This document shows, piece after piece, positions 27,600-36,616 of a DNA stretch of 64,000 nt; the stretch's first letter is position 1, and every line of letters begins with the position of its first letter. The notes beneath the pieces were generated by a model. The model saw nothing but the letters and a program-made list of their open reading frames with translations, did not search any database and was not told the origin of the DNA. The DNA is taken from assembly GCF_004011175.1 (NCBI RefSeq), contig NZ_RQXX01000001.1, positions 434,001-498,000 on the forward strand, in the 5' to 3' direction. The translations under genes were made by a program, and so were the position numbers. This DNA comes from Mesobaculum littorinae (lineage in GTDB: Bacteria; Pseudomonadota; Alphaproteobacteria; Rhodobacterales; Rhodobacteraceae).

Positions 27600-27777
27600 C
27601 TGCGCTGTCCCCGCATCTCGTGTCAAAGTCGCGCTCTGCCGGCGCGTCCTGCCTCAACCGGGGCCCGAAGCTTCGGTTCCGTCGCGGGCGGGATCCCGGG
27701 GCCAGACCGGTCGCTCAGGGCGCTGCGGGCGCCGGAATGGCTTGCGATCGAGGGCCGGGACGGGCAGCATTGTGCCC

Positions 27778-28188
27778 ATGCAGACGGATCTACAGATTTC
27801 GACCCGCGGCAAGGGCCTTTACGAATTCACCCGGGATGTACGGGGCTGGATTCCGCGCGGAGTCTCGGGCGTTTTGACGCTGTTCGTGCGCCACACCTCC
27901 TGTTCCCTGCTGATACAGGAGAACGCGGATCCCGATGTGCAGCGCGACCTGCAGGCGTTCTTTGCCCGGTTGGTGCCGCCGGCGGATGATCCCGATATGT
28001 CCTACCTCGTCCATACGCTGGAAGGGCCCGACGACATGCCCGCACATATCAAGGCGGCGATGATGCCGGTCAGCCTGTCGATCCCTGTGCGCGATGGCGT
28101 CCCGATGCTGGGAACATGGCAGGGCATCTATCTGTTCGAACATCGCAGCCGACCGCATGATCGGCTCGTCTCGGCCCATTTGGGCTGA
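27778..28188 (+). CDS. YjbQ/UPF0047 family protein (secondary thiamine-phosphate synthase)
   Basis: A 136-residue protein of the YjbQ family: LTLFVRHTSCSLLIQENADP, PDDMPAHIKAAMMPVSLSIP and GTWQGIYLFEHR, with the conserved His residues of the small trimeric fold. Some members have weak thiamine-phosphate synthase activity; the true role is uncertain. It starts at ATG 27778 and is convergent with the SDR gene downstream across a GGCCCCATGGGGCC palindrome. Confidence 0.82.
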   Translation: MQTDLQISTRGKGLYEFTRDVRGWIPRGVSGVLTLFVRHTSCSLLIQENADPDVQRDLQAFFARLVPPADDPDMSYLVHTLEGPDDMPAHIKAAMMPVSLSIPVRDGVPMLGTWQGIYLFEHRSRPHDRLVSAHLG

Positions 28189-28241
28189 CCCCCGGCCCCG
28201 ATTGCGCGAGGCCCCATGGGGCCCCGCGCCGCGCACAGCGT

Positions 28242-28901
28242 TCAGCTTTGCGGCATCAGGTAGACTTCGCGCACGGCGGCGTGGGCCGGGGCGGTGATGG
28301 CGTAGACGACGGCCTCGGCCACGTCTTCGGGCTTCAGCTTGTCGGGCTTGCCTTCGTCGAAGAACGGCGTGTCGACCATGCCCGGCGCGATCACGGTGCA
28401 GCGGCCGCCCCATTCGCGCATGTCCTCGGCCATGTTGCCCGCGTAGCCGTGCACGAACCATTTCGTTGCGCCGTAGATCGACCCCGACAGGTGCTTGCGC
28501 CCCGCGGCTGACCCGGTCAGCACCAGCGTGCCCTTGGTCTTCTTCAGTTCCGGCAGGGTGGCGTGGGTGGTATAGAGAACACCCATCACGTTGAGGTCCA
28601 CCATGCCCTTTATATCCTCGGGGCTGCGGTCGGTCAGGCCGCGGCCTGCATTGGCATAGACCGCGTCGATCCCGCCGAAACGCTCGGTCGTGCGGGACAC
28701 GGCGTCGGTCAGAGAGGCAAGGTCGGTCACGTCGCCGGGAAGGGCCAGCGCGGCATCGCCGATGTCGTCGGCAAGCGCGGTCAGCTTGTCCTCCGAGCGG
28801 GCGAAAAGCGCCACGTTCCAGCCTGCTGCGGCGGCGGCCCTTGCCGTGGCGGCGCCGATCCCGGTCGAGGCGCCGGTGATGAAGAGCGTCTTGGCTGCCA
28901 T
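28242..28901 (-). CDS. Short-chain dehydrogenase/reductase
   Basis: A 219-residue classical SDR with the cofactor motif TGASTGIG near the N-terminus, NAGRG, the serine in [10 protein letters not shown] and the Y-x-x-x-K pair in SIYGATKWF. It is an NAD(P)H-dependent oxidoreductase of unknown substrate, most like the YdfG/serine-3-dehydrogenase group. ATG 28901 follows AAAGGA; the open frame upstream (to 29045) is Arg/Gly-rich and unlikely to be translated. Confidence 0.85.
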   Translation of the reverse strand: MAAKTLFITGASTGIGAATARAAAAAGWNVALFARSEDKLTALADDIGDAALALPGDVTDLASLTDAVSRTTERFGGIDAVYANAGRGLTDRSPEDIKGMVDLNVMGVLYTTHATLPELKKTKGTLVLTGSAAGRKHLSGSIYGATKWFVHGYAGNMAEDMREWGGRCTVIAPGMVDTPFFDEGKPDKLKPEDVAEAVVYAITAPAHAAVREVYLMPQS

Positions 28902-29216
28902 GTCGTCGATCCTTTCGTTGGTCTGGTCGACCGGGAAACGTCGACGGGGCGCGGGGCGGTTCCCCGCGTCGCTGCGACAGCAGGCGTCGCGGGCGGCGTG
29001 CGCCCCCCGTGCGCCGCCCCCCGTGCGCCGCCCCCCCTGCCGCACAAGGGAGCGGCGGCAGCGTATCGAGTTGATGGGCCTGCAGAGGGGGCAGGGTGCC
29101 GTAAGGACACGGTTGTGGCTCTGTATCTTGGGGCGCAGATTCGGCCCTACCCAAGCCTTTGGCGCATGCCTATAGTCGTCGTGGAAACTTGGGCGGCACG
29201 ATCAAGGGGGCCGGAT
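28902..29216. other. Divergent control region between the SDR gene and nrdR
   Basis: This 315-nt gap has no convincing ORF. It holds a C-rich imperfect tandem repeat (28997-29037) and, nearer nrdR, a TATAGT box at 29171-29176 with no clear -35 partner. Confidence 0.4.
28997..29037. repeat. Imperfect C-rich tandem repeat
   Basis: Three units of cgtgcgcc(g)cccccc start at 28997, 29008 and 29022. Probably slippage-derived. It lies in the control region between the SDR gene and nrdR. Confidence 0.6.
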
Positions 29217-29684
29217 ATGCGCTGTCCGTTTTGCGGAAATATCGACACGCAGGTAAAGGACTCGCGCCCGGCCGAGGATCATGTCTCGATCCGGCGGCGA
29301 CGGCTTTGCCCGGCCTGCGGCGGCCGCTTCACCACCTACGAACGCGTGCAGCTGCGCGATCTGGTGGTGATCAAGACCAATGGCCGGCGCGAGGATTTCG
29401 ACCGCACCAAGCTTGAGCGGTCGATCCGCATCGCGTTGCAGAAACGGCCTGTCGAGCCCGAGCGCATCGACCAGATGATCTCGGGCATCGTGCGACGGCT
29501 GGAAAGCCTGGGCGACACGGATGTCGCGTCCAAGGTGATCGGCGAGATCGTGATGGAAAGCCTCGCCCGGATCGACACCGTGGCCTACGTGCGCTTTGCC
29601 AGCGTCTACAAGAATTTCCAGGAGGCGGACGACTTCGACCGCTTCGTGGCCGAGCTGCGCCCGCCCCTCAAAGTCGACGAGTGA
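29217..29684 (+). CDS. nrdR: Transcriptional repressor NrdR
   Basis: Nucleotide-sensing repressor of ribonucleotide reductase genes. The 155-residue protein has the N-terminal zinc ribbon [17 protein letters not shown] with [14 protein letters not shown] and the ATP-cone domain from [16 protein letters not shown] to [10 protein letters not shown]. It is the first gene of the riboflavin cluster, with ribD starting inside its stop codon (GTGA). Confidence 0.95.
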   Translation: MRCPFCGNIDTQVKDSRPAEDHVSIRRRRLCPACGGRFTTYERVQLRDLVVIKTNGRREDFDRTKLERSIRIALQKRPVEPERIDQMISGIVRRLESLGDTDVASKVIGEIVMESLARIDTVAYVRFASVYKNFQEADDFDRFVAELRPPLKVDE

Positions 29685-30805
29685 CCGACACCAGCCGACA
29701 TGACCCCGAGGCCGACCGCCGCTTCATGGCGCTGGCCCTTTCGCTGGGCCGGCGCGGCATGGGCCGCGTCTGGCCCAACCCCGCGGTGGGCTGCGTCCTG
29801 GTGCGTGGGGGCCGGGTTGTCGGGCGCGGCTGGACCCAGCCCGGGGGGCGGCCGCATGGTGAAGTCATGGCCCTGGCGCAGGCCGGGGACGCGGCGCGCG
29901 GCGCCACGGCCTATGTCACGCTCGAACCCTGCGCCCACCATGGCAAGACCCCGCCCTGCGCCGAAGCGCTGGTCGCCGCGGGTGTTGCCCGCGTCGTCTC
30001 GGCGCTGGAGGATCCCGACCCCCGCGTGGCCGGGCGCGGTCACGCGATCCTGCGTGCCGCCGGCATCGCGGTCGATACCGGGGTGCTGGCCCGGGAGGCC
30101 GCGCGCGATCACGCCGGGTTCCTGTCGCGTCTGTCGCGTGGGCGCCCGGTGGTGACGCTGAAGCTTGCCGCCTCCTTCGATGGGCGCATCGCCACCGCGA
30201 CGGGGGAAAGCCGGTGGATCACGGGCCCAGCAGCGCGGCGGCTGGTGCATGCCGAACGGCTGGGCCATGACGCGGTGCTGGTGGGGGCGGGCACGGCCCG
30301 GACGGATGATCCGCTTTTGACAGTGCGCGATTTCGGCGCCGTTCAGCAGCCGGTGCGCATCGTGGCGTCGCGCCACGTCTGCCTGCCCTGCGCGGGGCGG
30401 CTTTGGGACAGCGCGGCCGAGCTGCCCTTGTGGCTGGTTCACGGGGCTAAGGACGCGCCGGGCGAAACCGCGCTGGCCTGGCAGGCGCAGGGCGCGCGGC
30501 TGATCCCGGCCGCGGGCAGCGGACGGCAGATCGACGTGGCCGCGATGCTGCAGGCCCTGGGCGAGGCAGGGCTGACCCGGGTCTTTTGCGAGGGGGGCGG
30601 CACGCTGGCCGCATCGCTTCTGCAGGCGGGGCTGGTCGACCGGCTGTTGGGCTTCACCGCCGGATTGTCGCTGGGGGCCGAAGGGCGCCCCTCGGTCGGG
30701 GCGCTGGGGCTCGATGCCCTGTCCGAGGCGACGCGCTTTCGCCTGGTCGACCTGCGCGAGGTTGGCGGCGACGCGATGCACGTGTGGGAGCGGCCGGCCG
30801 ACTGA
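29681..30805 (+). CDS. ribD: Riboflavin biosynthesis deaminase/reductase RibD
   Basis: Bifunctional enzyme of 374 residues catalysing deamination then reduction of the pyrimidine intermediate in riboflavin synthesis. The N-terminal deaminase domain has the zinc ligands H59 (in PHGEV, where most members have HAE), C84 and C93 with catalytic E61. The reductase domain follows from about residue 150 ([34 protein letters not shown]). It begins at GTG 29681, overlapping the nrdR stop. The rest of the pathway resumes at 35911. Confidence 0.93.
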   Translation: MTDTSRHDPEADRRFMALALSLGRRGMGRVWPNPAVGCVLVRGGRVVGRGWTQPGGRPHGEVMALAQAGDAARGATAYVTLEPCAHHGKTPPCAEALVAAGVARVVSALEDPDPRVAGRGHAILRAAGIAVDTGVLAREAARDHAGFLSRLSRGRPVVTLKLAASFDGRIATATGESRWITGPAARRLVHAERLGHDAVLVGAGTARTDDPLLTVRDFGAVQQPVRIVASRHVCLPCAGRLWDSAAELPLWLVHGAKDAPGETALAWQAQGARLIPAAGSGRQIDVAAMLQALGEAGLTRVFCEGGGTLAASLLQAGLVDRLLGFTAGLSLGAEGRPSVGALGLDALSEATRFRLVDLREVGGDAMHVWERPAD

Positions 30806-30872
30806 GCCATCGCGTCGCGGTGCCGTCCCTTGTGTCCCGGGCGCGGATCGCGCCGGACCCTGCGTGCCCTTT

Positions 30873-32948
30873 TTACCGCCAGAGGTAGGATGTCCCGGCC
30901 AGCGCGCCCTGCGCCTTGGCCAGCGCGCGATTGCCGACCCCGGGTTGCGGCAGGGGGCCGTGGGCCAGCAGGTGAACTGCGGTCTCGGGCGGGCAGGGCG
31001 CGCCGCTCGCGGGGTGGAAATAGCGCGGATAGCCGATCAGCGCGGCATGGACGAGCCCGGCCAGCGTGATCCCCTGCGGCGGGCAAAGCTGGCGCCGGCG
31101 CTGCGGGATCGCGCCCAGGTCGCGCGTCAGCCCCCAGCCCGCGTAGAAGGGCGCCCCGAGGCAGGTGACGGCGGTGCCGCGCAACAGCGCCTCGAACCCG
31201 GTGGCCGAGGTCATGGTCCAGACCGCATCGACGCTCTCGATCAAGGCGATCGGATCGGCGCGGTCGATCACGAGGTCGGCAAGCCGCCCGGCCTCGGGGA
31301 CAGCGCCAGGGCGCAATCCCGCGACCACGTCCGGATGCGGCTTGTAGAGGATCGCGGCCTTGGGGTTCTGGGCGCGAACCTCTTCAAGTAGCGCGCGATT
31401 GGTACGGATCGTCCCGCCACCCTTGAGGATCGAGGCGTCGTCTTCGACCTGCCCGGGGACGAGGATGCGCCGCCGGTCGGGAAGCGGCGGCAGCGGCGGC
31501 GCGGCGAGGTTGTATTTCGACAGCCGTGCGACCCTGATCGCGGCAAGCAGCGCCTCGGCCCGCGCGATTTCGCCCCGCGGCAGGGCCGGCGAGGCGGCGA
31601 TCAGCGTCTCCAGGTCGCTGGGGCGGGTGGGATCGTAGTAGATGCCCCGGGTATCGGTCACCAGCGACAGCGGCGGGATCAGCTCGGCTCCCAGTCCGCG
31701 GGATCGCAGGAACCCGTCCTCGATCCGGATCAACGGCGCGCCGCCAGCCGCCGCAGAGTCTTCGCCGCCGTGCGCTGCTGTCTCCTTGCCTGCCCAGACC
31801 ATCAGCGGACGGTCGCGGCGGGCGGCCTCGGCCCGGGCGCGGGCAGGGTCGTCGCGGAAGACCACCGGCGCGTGGCGGCCGAAGGCGCGTTGCAAAGGGC
31901 GTCGTTTCCACAGCCGCATCCCGCTGGCGACGTAGCCGCGCCGATCGGACCGCCACGCCCGGGCCTGCGCCTCGAGCAGGCTCAGCGCGTCCTCGAACCG
32001 GCAGAGCCGGTCGCGGAACGGGTCGTACCACGTCGGTGCAAGGATCATGGCGGCCGCGAAAAGTTGCGCGCGCGTCAGGCGGCGCCGGCGGCGGGGTACG
32101 GGGGTTTCGTCCTGCGTCAGGCCCCAGCCGCCGTAGAAGGGCTGGCCGAAGATACGCGGGCGATGGCCGGCGAGGATCGCCTCGAACCCCAGTTGCGAGG
32201 TGACGGCATAGACCGCCACCGCCCCCTCCATCAGCGCCCAGGGGCTCACCGGATCGTCGAACAGGCGGGTGCGGTCATCTTCGTGGCGCGGCCCGAAATG
32301 GCCCGCACGATGGCCCTGCACCGTCTCGGGGTGGGTCTTGAGCAGGATGCGGGCGCCGGGGTTCTCGATCTGCGCGAAGGCCAGCATCTCGTCGAACGTG
32401 GGCTCGGACGCGCCGCCATGGCGGATCGAGGCATCCCCGCGGGTCTGATCGATGACCAGAACGTAGCCGGGATCAGGCGCGGGCAGGGCGGGATCGAAGG
32501 CGTTGTACTTCGACAGCTGCGCGTGCCGCATCCGGTCGATCCCGTCGCGCGCGCGGTCTAGCAGCGCCGTGTCGTCAAGCGGGTGGGTCGCAAGCAAAGT
32601 TTCCAGCGTTGACGGGGTGCCCGCGTCGAAATGCACGCCCGCGGGATCCAGCAGCAACCCCAGCGGCGGGTCGCCCGCCCGGCCGGGATGGACCGACCGC
32701 AGGAACGCATCCTCGACCCGCAGGATCTGGGCGCGGGTGCGCGCGGCGACGCCCTCGCCCCGGTGGGCCGTGGGCGACCGGCCCCAGACGCCGACCCAGT
32801 CGTCGGGCCCCGGACGTCCGACGCGCAGCCGCCAGCCGGCAAGGTTCAGGATCCGCCGCAGTCGCCCACTGGTCAGGAAGCCGCCGTTATATACGAAAAG
32901 CCGCCGGGAAGTTTCCTCCCCGGCGGCGATGTCCTCGGGATCGCGCAA
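30873..32948 (-). CDS. kpsC: Capsule polysaccharide protein KpsC (beta-Kdo glycosyltransferase)
   Basis: About 691 residues with two tandem KpsC-type domains; each has an RxEDxFLRS-type motif (RVEDAFLRSVHPG; RIEDGFLRSRGLG), QLSKYNAF or RLSKYNLA, a KTHP or KPHP motif, and a GFEA...FYGGWGLT or FYAGWGLT ending. KpsC builds the poly-Kdo linker joining capsule polysaccharide to lysophosphatidylglycerol. The start is uncertain: the frame is open back to 33026 inside kpsD, but no ATG or GTG lies close to the first conserved residues (RRLFVYNGGF); TTG 32948, 2 nt after the kpsD stop, is my choice. The trio kpsC-kpsD-kpsS lies inside the riboflavin cluster in antisense orientation. Confidence 0.88.
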   Translation of the reverse strand: MRDPEDIAAGEETSRRLFVYNGGFLTSGRLRRILNLAGWRLRVGRPGPDDWVGVWGRSPTAHRGEGVAARTRAQILRVEDAFLRSVHPGRAGDPPLGLLLDPAGVHFDAGTPSTLETLLATHPLDDTALLDRARDGIDRMRHAQLSKYNAFDPALPAPDPGYVLVIDQTRGDASIRHGGASEPTFDEMLAFAQIENPGARILLKTHPETVQGHRAGHFGPRHEDDRTRLFDDPVSPWALMEGAVAVYAVTSQLGFEAILAGHRPRIFGQPFYGGWGLTQDETPVPRRRRRLTRAQLFAAAMILAPTWYDPFRDRLCRFEDALSLLEAQARAWRSDRRGYVASGMRLWKRRPLQRAFGRHAPVVFRDDPARARAEAARRDRPLMVWAGKETAAHGGEDSAAAGGAPLIRIEDGFLRSRGLGAELIPPLSLVTDTRGIYYDPTRPSDLETLIAASPALPRGEIARAEALLAAIRVARLSKYNLAAPPLPPLPDRRRILVPGQVEDDASILKGGGTIRTNRALLEEVRAQNPKAAILYKPHPDVVAGLRPGAVPEAGRLADLVIDRADPIALIESVDAVWTMTSATGFEALLRGTAVTCLGAPFYAGWGLTRDLGAIPQRRRQLCPPQGITLAGLVHAALIGYPRYFHPASGAPCPPETAVHLLAHGPLPQPGVGNRALAKAQGALAGTSYLWR

Positions 32949-32950
32949 GA

Positions 32951-34084
32951 TCAGTTCGACGCGATGTTGCTGATCGACGATGCGGTGCCGACGGTGCCGG
33001 TCAGTGCCGAAAGTGTCTTCGACCACTGTGCGTAGGGCGCTTCGGTCACGAAGACCGTGTCGCCGTCGCGGATCAGGAAATCGCGGGCCTCGAACATGCC
33101 GGTGGGTTCGGTCAGGTCGAGCACGTAGACCATCCGCTGCGGCCCGATCAGGTCCGAGCGGGCAAGCACCTGGTTGGCGATCTCGGCCGGTTCGTTGCGG
33201 AAGACGAAGACCCCGGTGGGATCGGCAAGGTTCGGGTTCAGGCCGCCGACGCGGGCGATGCCCTCGATCGCCGAGATGGTGCGATCCTCGAAATCGACGC
33301 GGTTCTGGGTGCCGGTGGCGCCCAGCGCGGTAAAGGACCGGTTGTCCTGTTCGACCAGGATCCGGTCGCCGCCGCGCAGCGCGATGTCGTAGGAGGGGTT
33401 CTCGTAGAGATCCTCGAACCAGACCTTGCCGCGCTGCCCGCCGCGGATCACCGTGATCTGCGCAACCTCGGTCGGGATGGCGATGCCGCCGGCGCGTGCC
33501 AGCATCGACGACAGCGTGCGGGTGGGGCGTTCGATCGGAAAGACGCCCTGGGCGCCGACGCCCCCCGCGACCGACACGGTCGCGCCGTCGCCCGCCAGCC
33601 GGCGCACCTGCACCTGCGGATCGGGGGTCTGGGCGTCCAGCTTGTCGGTGATGATGCGGCGGATGGCCTCGGGGCTGTTGCCCGCGGCGCGGATGCGGCC
33701 CGCGTAGGGCACGAAGATGAAGCCGTCGCCATCGACCTGCACCTCTTCGAGGAGGGTCGAGTTAAGGCCTTCGTTGGCCAGAAGCCCGTCGTCGACGTTT
33801 TCATAGATCGTCAGGCCCAGCGTGTCGCCGGGGCGGATCGTGTCGGATCCCACGACGCCGGCATTCACGAACCCGGGCCCGAAGCCCAGCGCGGGCGTGA
33901 AGGCGGTGGCGCGGGTGACGCGTTCGTTGACCGACACGATGAAGGCGTCGCCCTGCCGCTGCACCGATCCGGCGAAGATTTCCCGTTTCGTCGGGCCCGA
34001 GCGCGGCAGGCCACAGGCCGCCACGCTGGCCGCGAGCGCGATCAGGGCCACGGATCTGGCCCAGCGCGAGGTGTTGATTTTCAC
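32951..34084 (-). CDS. kpsD: Capsule polysaccharide export lipoprotein (Wza/KpsD family)
   Basis: Outer-membrane export protein of 377 residues that forms the channel for capsule polysaccharide. It has a lipoprotein signal (ALIALAASVAACG, lipid cysteine C24), the polysaccharide export domain (GDTLGLTIYENVDDG, GFIFVPYAGRIRAAG) and two SLBB repeats (VAGGVGAQGVFPIERPTRTL; AIEGIARVGGLNPNLADP). It starts at GTG 34084 with GAGGAG eight bases ahead. No kpsE, kpsM or kpsT inner-membrane exporter genes are nearby. Confidence 0.86.
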   Translation of the reverse strand: MKINTSRWARSVALIALAASVAACGLPRSGPTKREIFAGSVQRQGDAFIVSVNERVTRATAFTPALGFGPGFVNAGVVGSDTIRPGDTLGLTIYENVDDGLLANEGLNSTLLEEVQVDGDGFIFVPYAGRIRAAGNSPEAIRRIITDKLDAQTPDPQVQVRRLAGDGATVSVAGGVGAQGVFPIERPTRTLSSMLARAGGIAIPTEVAQITVIRGGQRGKVWFEDLYENPSYDIALRGGDRILVEQDNRSFTALGATGTQNRVDFEDRTISAIEGIARVGGLNPNLADPTGVFVFRNEPAEIANQVLARSDLIGPQRMVYVLDLTEPTGMFEARDFLIRDGDTVFVTEAPYAQWSKTLSALTGTVGTASSISNIASN

Positions 34085-34178
34085 TGCCCGGTCTCCTCGA
34101 CCTTGTTATTCGCTCGACTTTTTCCGGAAACGCTACGCAAAGCGGGGCGTTCTGGCTAGGCCGATGAGGGGGGACAGT

Positions 34179-35702
34179 CTAGCGGACAGCCCGCAACTGT
34201 TGCCGCGGCGCCGCGGTCCCGCGCGAAAGCGCGTCATAGGGATCATCGTCGGCGAGCATCATGTCGACCACCTGCCGCAGCAGCTGGCGCCGCCCGGCGG
34301 CGGAATAGAAGCCCCCCGCGACCTGGCTGGTTTCAAGCAGGTAGTGGCGATAATCGCGATAGGCGCGGCTGTCGGGGCGTTCGGGGCGGGCAAAGAACTC
34401 GGCCACCGGCAGGGTCGAGACGAACTCGGGCTTGGAATAGACCGCCGCGCCGAAGACCTTGAGCGGCAGGCCGCGCCAGAGCACCTGCTGACCGGCGGTC
34501 GAGTTCACCGTGACCGCGCTGCGCGCATGGTCCAGAAGCGCCGCGAGCTTGCCGCCCCGGACGAAGTGGACGCGGTCGGCGACGCCATGCTCCTGCGCCA
34601 GATGGCGCAGTTCACGCTGCAGGTTGACGCGGTCGTCTTCCAGCGGGTGCGCCTTGAAGACGAGGTGATGATGCCCCGGCGCGCCGCGGGCGAACCCCTC
34701 GATCACGACCTTCAGGAACTCGGGCATCGTGTCGAAGTGGGAATGCACGCGAAAACTGGAATCATGTTCGAGCTGCAGAAGGACGAGGTGGTAGGGAAAG
34801 CCGCCGTACTTGATCCGCCATGTCGCGCGCAGTCGGTCGAGGCGGTGCAGCGGCATCATCATCAGCCGCCGCAGGTACAGCCGGAATTCCTGGCGCACGT
34901 TCAGGTCGCGATGCGGGCGGAAGTTGGCGTAGCTGCGGTTCCCGAGCAGGACATAGGCGTGGTAGAGCGCGCCGTAGAAGATGTGGTGACGCATGTCGCC
35001 CCAGTGCGCGGGGGCTTCGGGAAGATCCAGCTGCCCCTTGGCCAGCGTCTCCTGCATCGTATCGACGCTTTGGCCCATCAGGCGCGAATTGCCGTTGGTC
35101 CCGTCCCGTTCGTAGGTGACCCAGAAGGGCCGCAGGTACCCCTCTTCGAAGACATGGATGCGCAGTCCGCGGGCGCGTGCCTCGGCCACGGCTTCGGCGT
35201 GGATGGGGCGGGTGTCGCCGTAAAGCACGAGGTCGGTGATGCCGAACTGCGCGACGATCCCGGCAAAGCTCTCGCGCCAGTGCTCTGCGCCGCCGCGAAA
35301 GGCGATGTAGTGGCTGCGGTCGGACCAGAACGCCGCGTCTCCGCGGTTGAAACCGACGCGCCAGCATTCGGCGCCGGCGGCGCGCAGCATCCGCGCCAGC
35401 CGATCGAAGAACGGCCCGTGGGGGCCCTGCAGAAACAGGAACCGCGTGCCCGGCTCGGCTCCGGCTTTGGCATCGCGCCCTTGGCCGAACGTCCGCTGCG
35501 GGGGCGTGGTGTCGGGAGGTTGGGGCGATGTCCTTGGCGCCGTGGCTGTGCCCGACGCGGGGCCCGACGCGCGGCCCGGGACGGTTTTCCCAGCCGCCTC
35601 CGTCGTCCCGACGGCCGGATCGCCAGGCGCCCCGGCGGACCGGTTGCCGGCGGTCGAAGCGGGATCCTTGGATGTGGGGTCGGGCGGGGGCATCATCACC
35701 AT
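34179..35702 (-). CDS. kpsS: Capsule polysaccharide protein KpsS
   Basis: A 507-residue Kdo transferase that adds the first Kdo to lysophosphatidylglycerol, priming the linker extended by KpsC. The domain spans about residues 87-500: RFLFLQGPHGPFFDRLARML, VFEEGYLRPFWVTYERDG, and the KAHPLEDDRVN motif with TVNSTAGQQVLWRGLP. The first 85 residues are Pro/Thr/Gly-rich and look disordered, an unusual extension with no clear ribosome-binding site, so the true start may differ. A TTG one codon earlier (35705) is also in frame. Divergent from ribE. Confidence 0.85.
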   Translation of the reverse strand: MVMMPPPDPTSKDPASTAGNRSAGAPGDPAVGTTEAAGKTVPGRASGPASGTATAPRTSPQPPDTTPPQRTFGQGRDAKAGAEPGTRFLFLQGPHGPFFDRLARMLRAAGAECWRVGFNRGDAAFWSDRSHYIAFRGGAEHWRESFAGIVAQFGITDLVLYGDTRPIHAEAVAEARARGLRIHVFEEGYLRPFWVTYERDGTNGNSRLMGQSVDTMQETLAKGQLDLPEAPAHWGDMRHHIFYGALYHAYVLLGNRSYANFRPHRDLNVRQEFRLYLRRLMMMPLHRLDRLRATWRIKYGGFPYHLVLLQLEHDSSFRVHSHFDTMPEFLKVVIEGFARGAPGHHHLVFKAHPLEDDRVNLQRELRHLAQEHGVADRVHFVRGGKLAALLDHARSAVTVNSTAGQQVLWRGLPLKVFGAAVYSKPEFVSTLPVAEFFARPERPDSRAYRDYRHYLLETSQVAGGFYSAAGRRQLLRQVVDMMLADDDPYDALSRGTAAPRQQLRAVR

Positions 35703-35910
35703 CAAAGCGTTGCGTTACGGCGGTCCGTTTTCAAGTCCTTGAGCATATGCGCGATTCCGGCAAGAGGATGGCGCGGTCCGGGTCAGTTCGGGTCGCTCCT
35801 GCGGCTTGCGTGCCGCGGACGCCGCGACTAGGTAGACTGACGGGCTCCGCCGCCTGAAAAGGCCGGCGTGGGCGGGGCCCCGGACAAGGGTCACAGACAG
35901 GGGCGCGGGC

Positions 35911-36519
35911 ATGTTTACCGGCATCATCACCGATATCGGCGAGGTTCTGCAGGTCGAGCGTCGCGGCGATCTGCGCGCGCGCATCGCCACCGACTACGAC
36001 GTGCAGGATATCGAGATCGGCGCCTCGATCGCCTGCGACGGCGTCTGCCTGACCGTGATCGCCACCGGCAGCCAGCCGCGGCCGTGGTTCGACGTCGATA
36101 TCTCGGCCGAAACCGTGTCGGCCACCAACGTGGGGCATAATGGCTGGGCGACGGGCCGGCGGCTGAACCTCGAACGTGCGCTCAAGGTCGGCGACGAACT
36201 GGGCGGGCACATCGTGTCGGGCCATGTCGACGGCGTCGCCACGATCGTCGAGATGCGCGACGAGGGCGACAGCACCCGCGTGACGCTGGAAGCGCCCGAG
36301 GATCTGGCGCGCTTCATCGCGCCCAAGGGCTCGGTCGCGCTGAACGGCACGTCCCTGACGGTGAACGAGGTCGCGGGCCGGCGCTTTGGCATCAACTTCA
36401 TTCCCCACACGAAGACGGCGACGACATGGGGGCAGGCGGCGGTGGGCGATGCCGTCAACCTCGAGATCGATACGTTGGCCCGCTACGTCGCCCGCCTGCA
36501 GGAGGCGCTGCAGGGCTAG
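35911..36519 (+). CDS. ribE: Riboflavin synthase alpha subunit
   Basis: Converts two molecules of 6,7-dimethyl-8-ribityllumazine to riboflavin. The 202-residue protein shows the duplicated lumazine-binding barrels: MFTGIITDIGEV with ACDGVCLTVIA and the SGHVDG motif, then FIAPKGSVALNGTSLTVNEV. No FMN riboswitch is recognisable in the 208 nt ahead of it. It is separated from ribD by the capsule genes and from ribB by a histidine kinase gene, both antisense. Confidence 0.94.
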   Translation: MFTGIITDIGEVLQVERRGDLRARIATDYDVQDIEIGASIACDGVCLTVIATGSQPRPWFDVDISAETVSATNVGHNGWATGRRLNLERALKVGDELGGHIVSGHVDGVATIVEMRDEGDSTRVTLEAPEDLARFIAPKGSVALNGTSLTVNEVAGRRFGINFIPHTKTATTWGQAAVGDAVNLEIDTLARYVARLQEALQG

Positions 36520-36616
36520 GGCCCGGGCGAGAGCCTGCAGACCCGCTATTGCCCTTGGGCGCGCCGGGGGCGACAGCGCAACCCGGCAGAGGATGTGCGG
36601 GGCGAGTTTGCGCCGG

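Noticed and set aside
35706-35910. FMN riboswitch ahead of ribE
   Set aside because: None of the conserved FMN aptamer segments is recognisable; the gap also serves the divergent kpsS gene.
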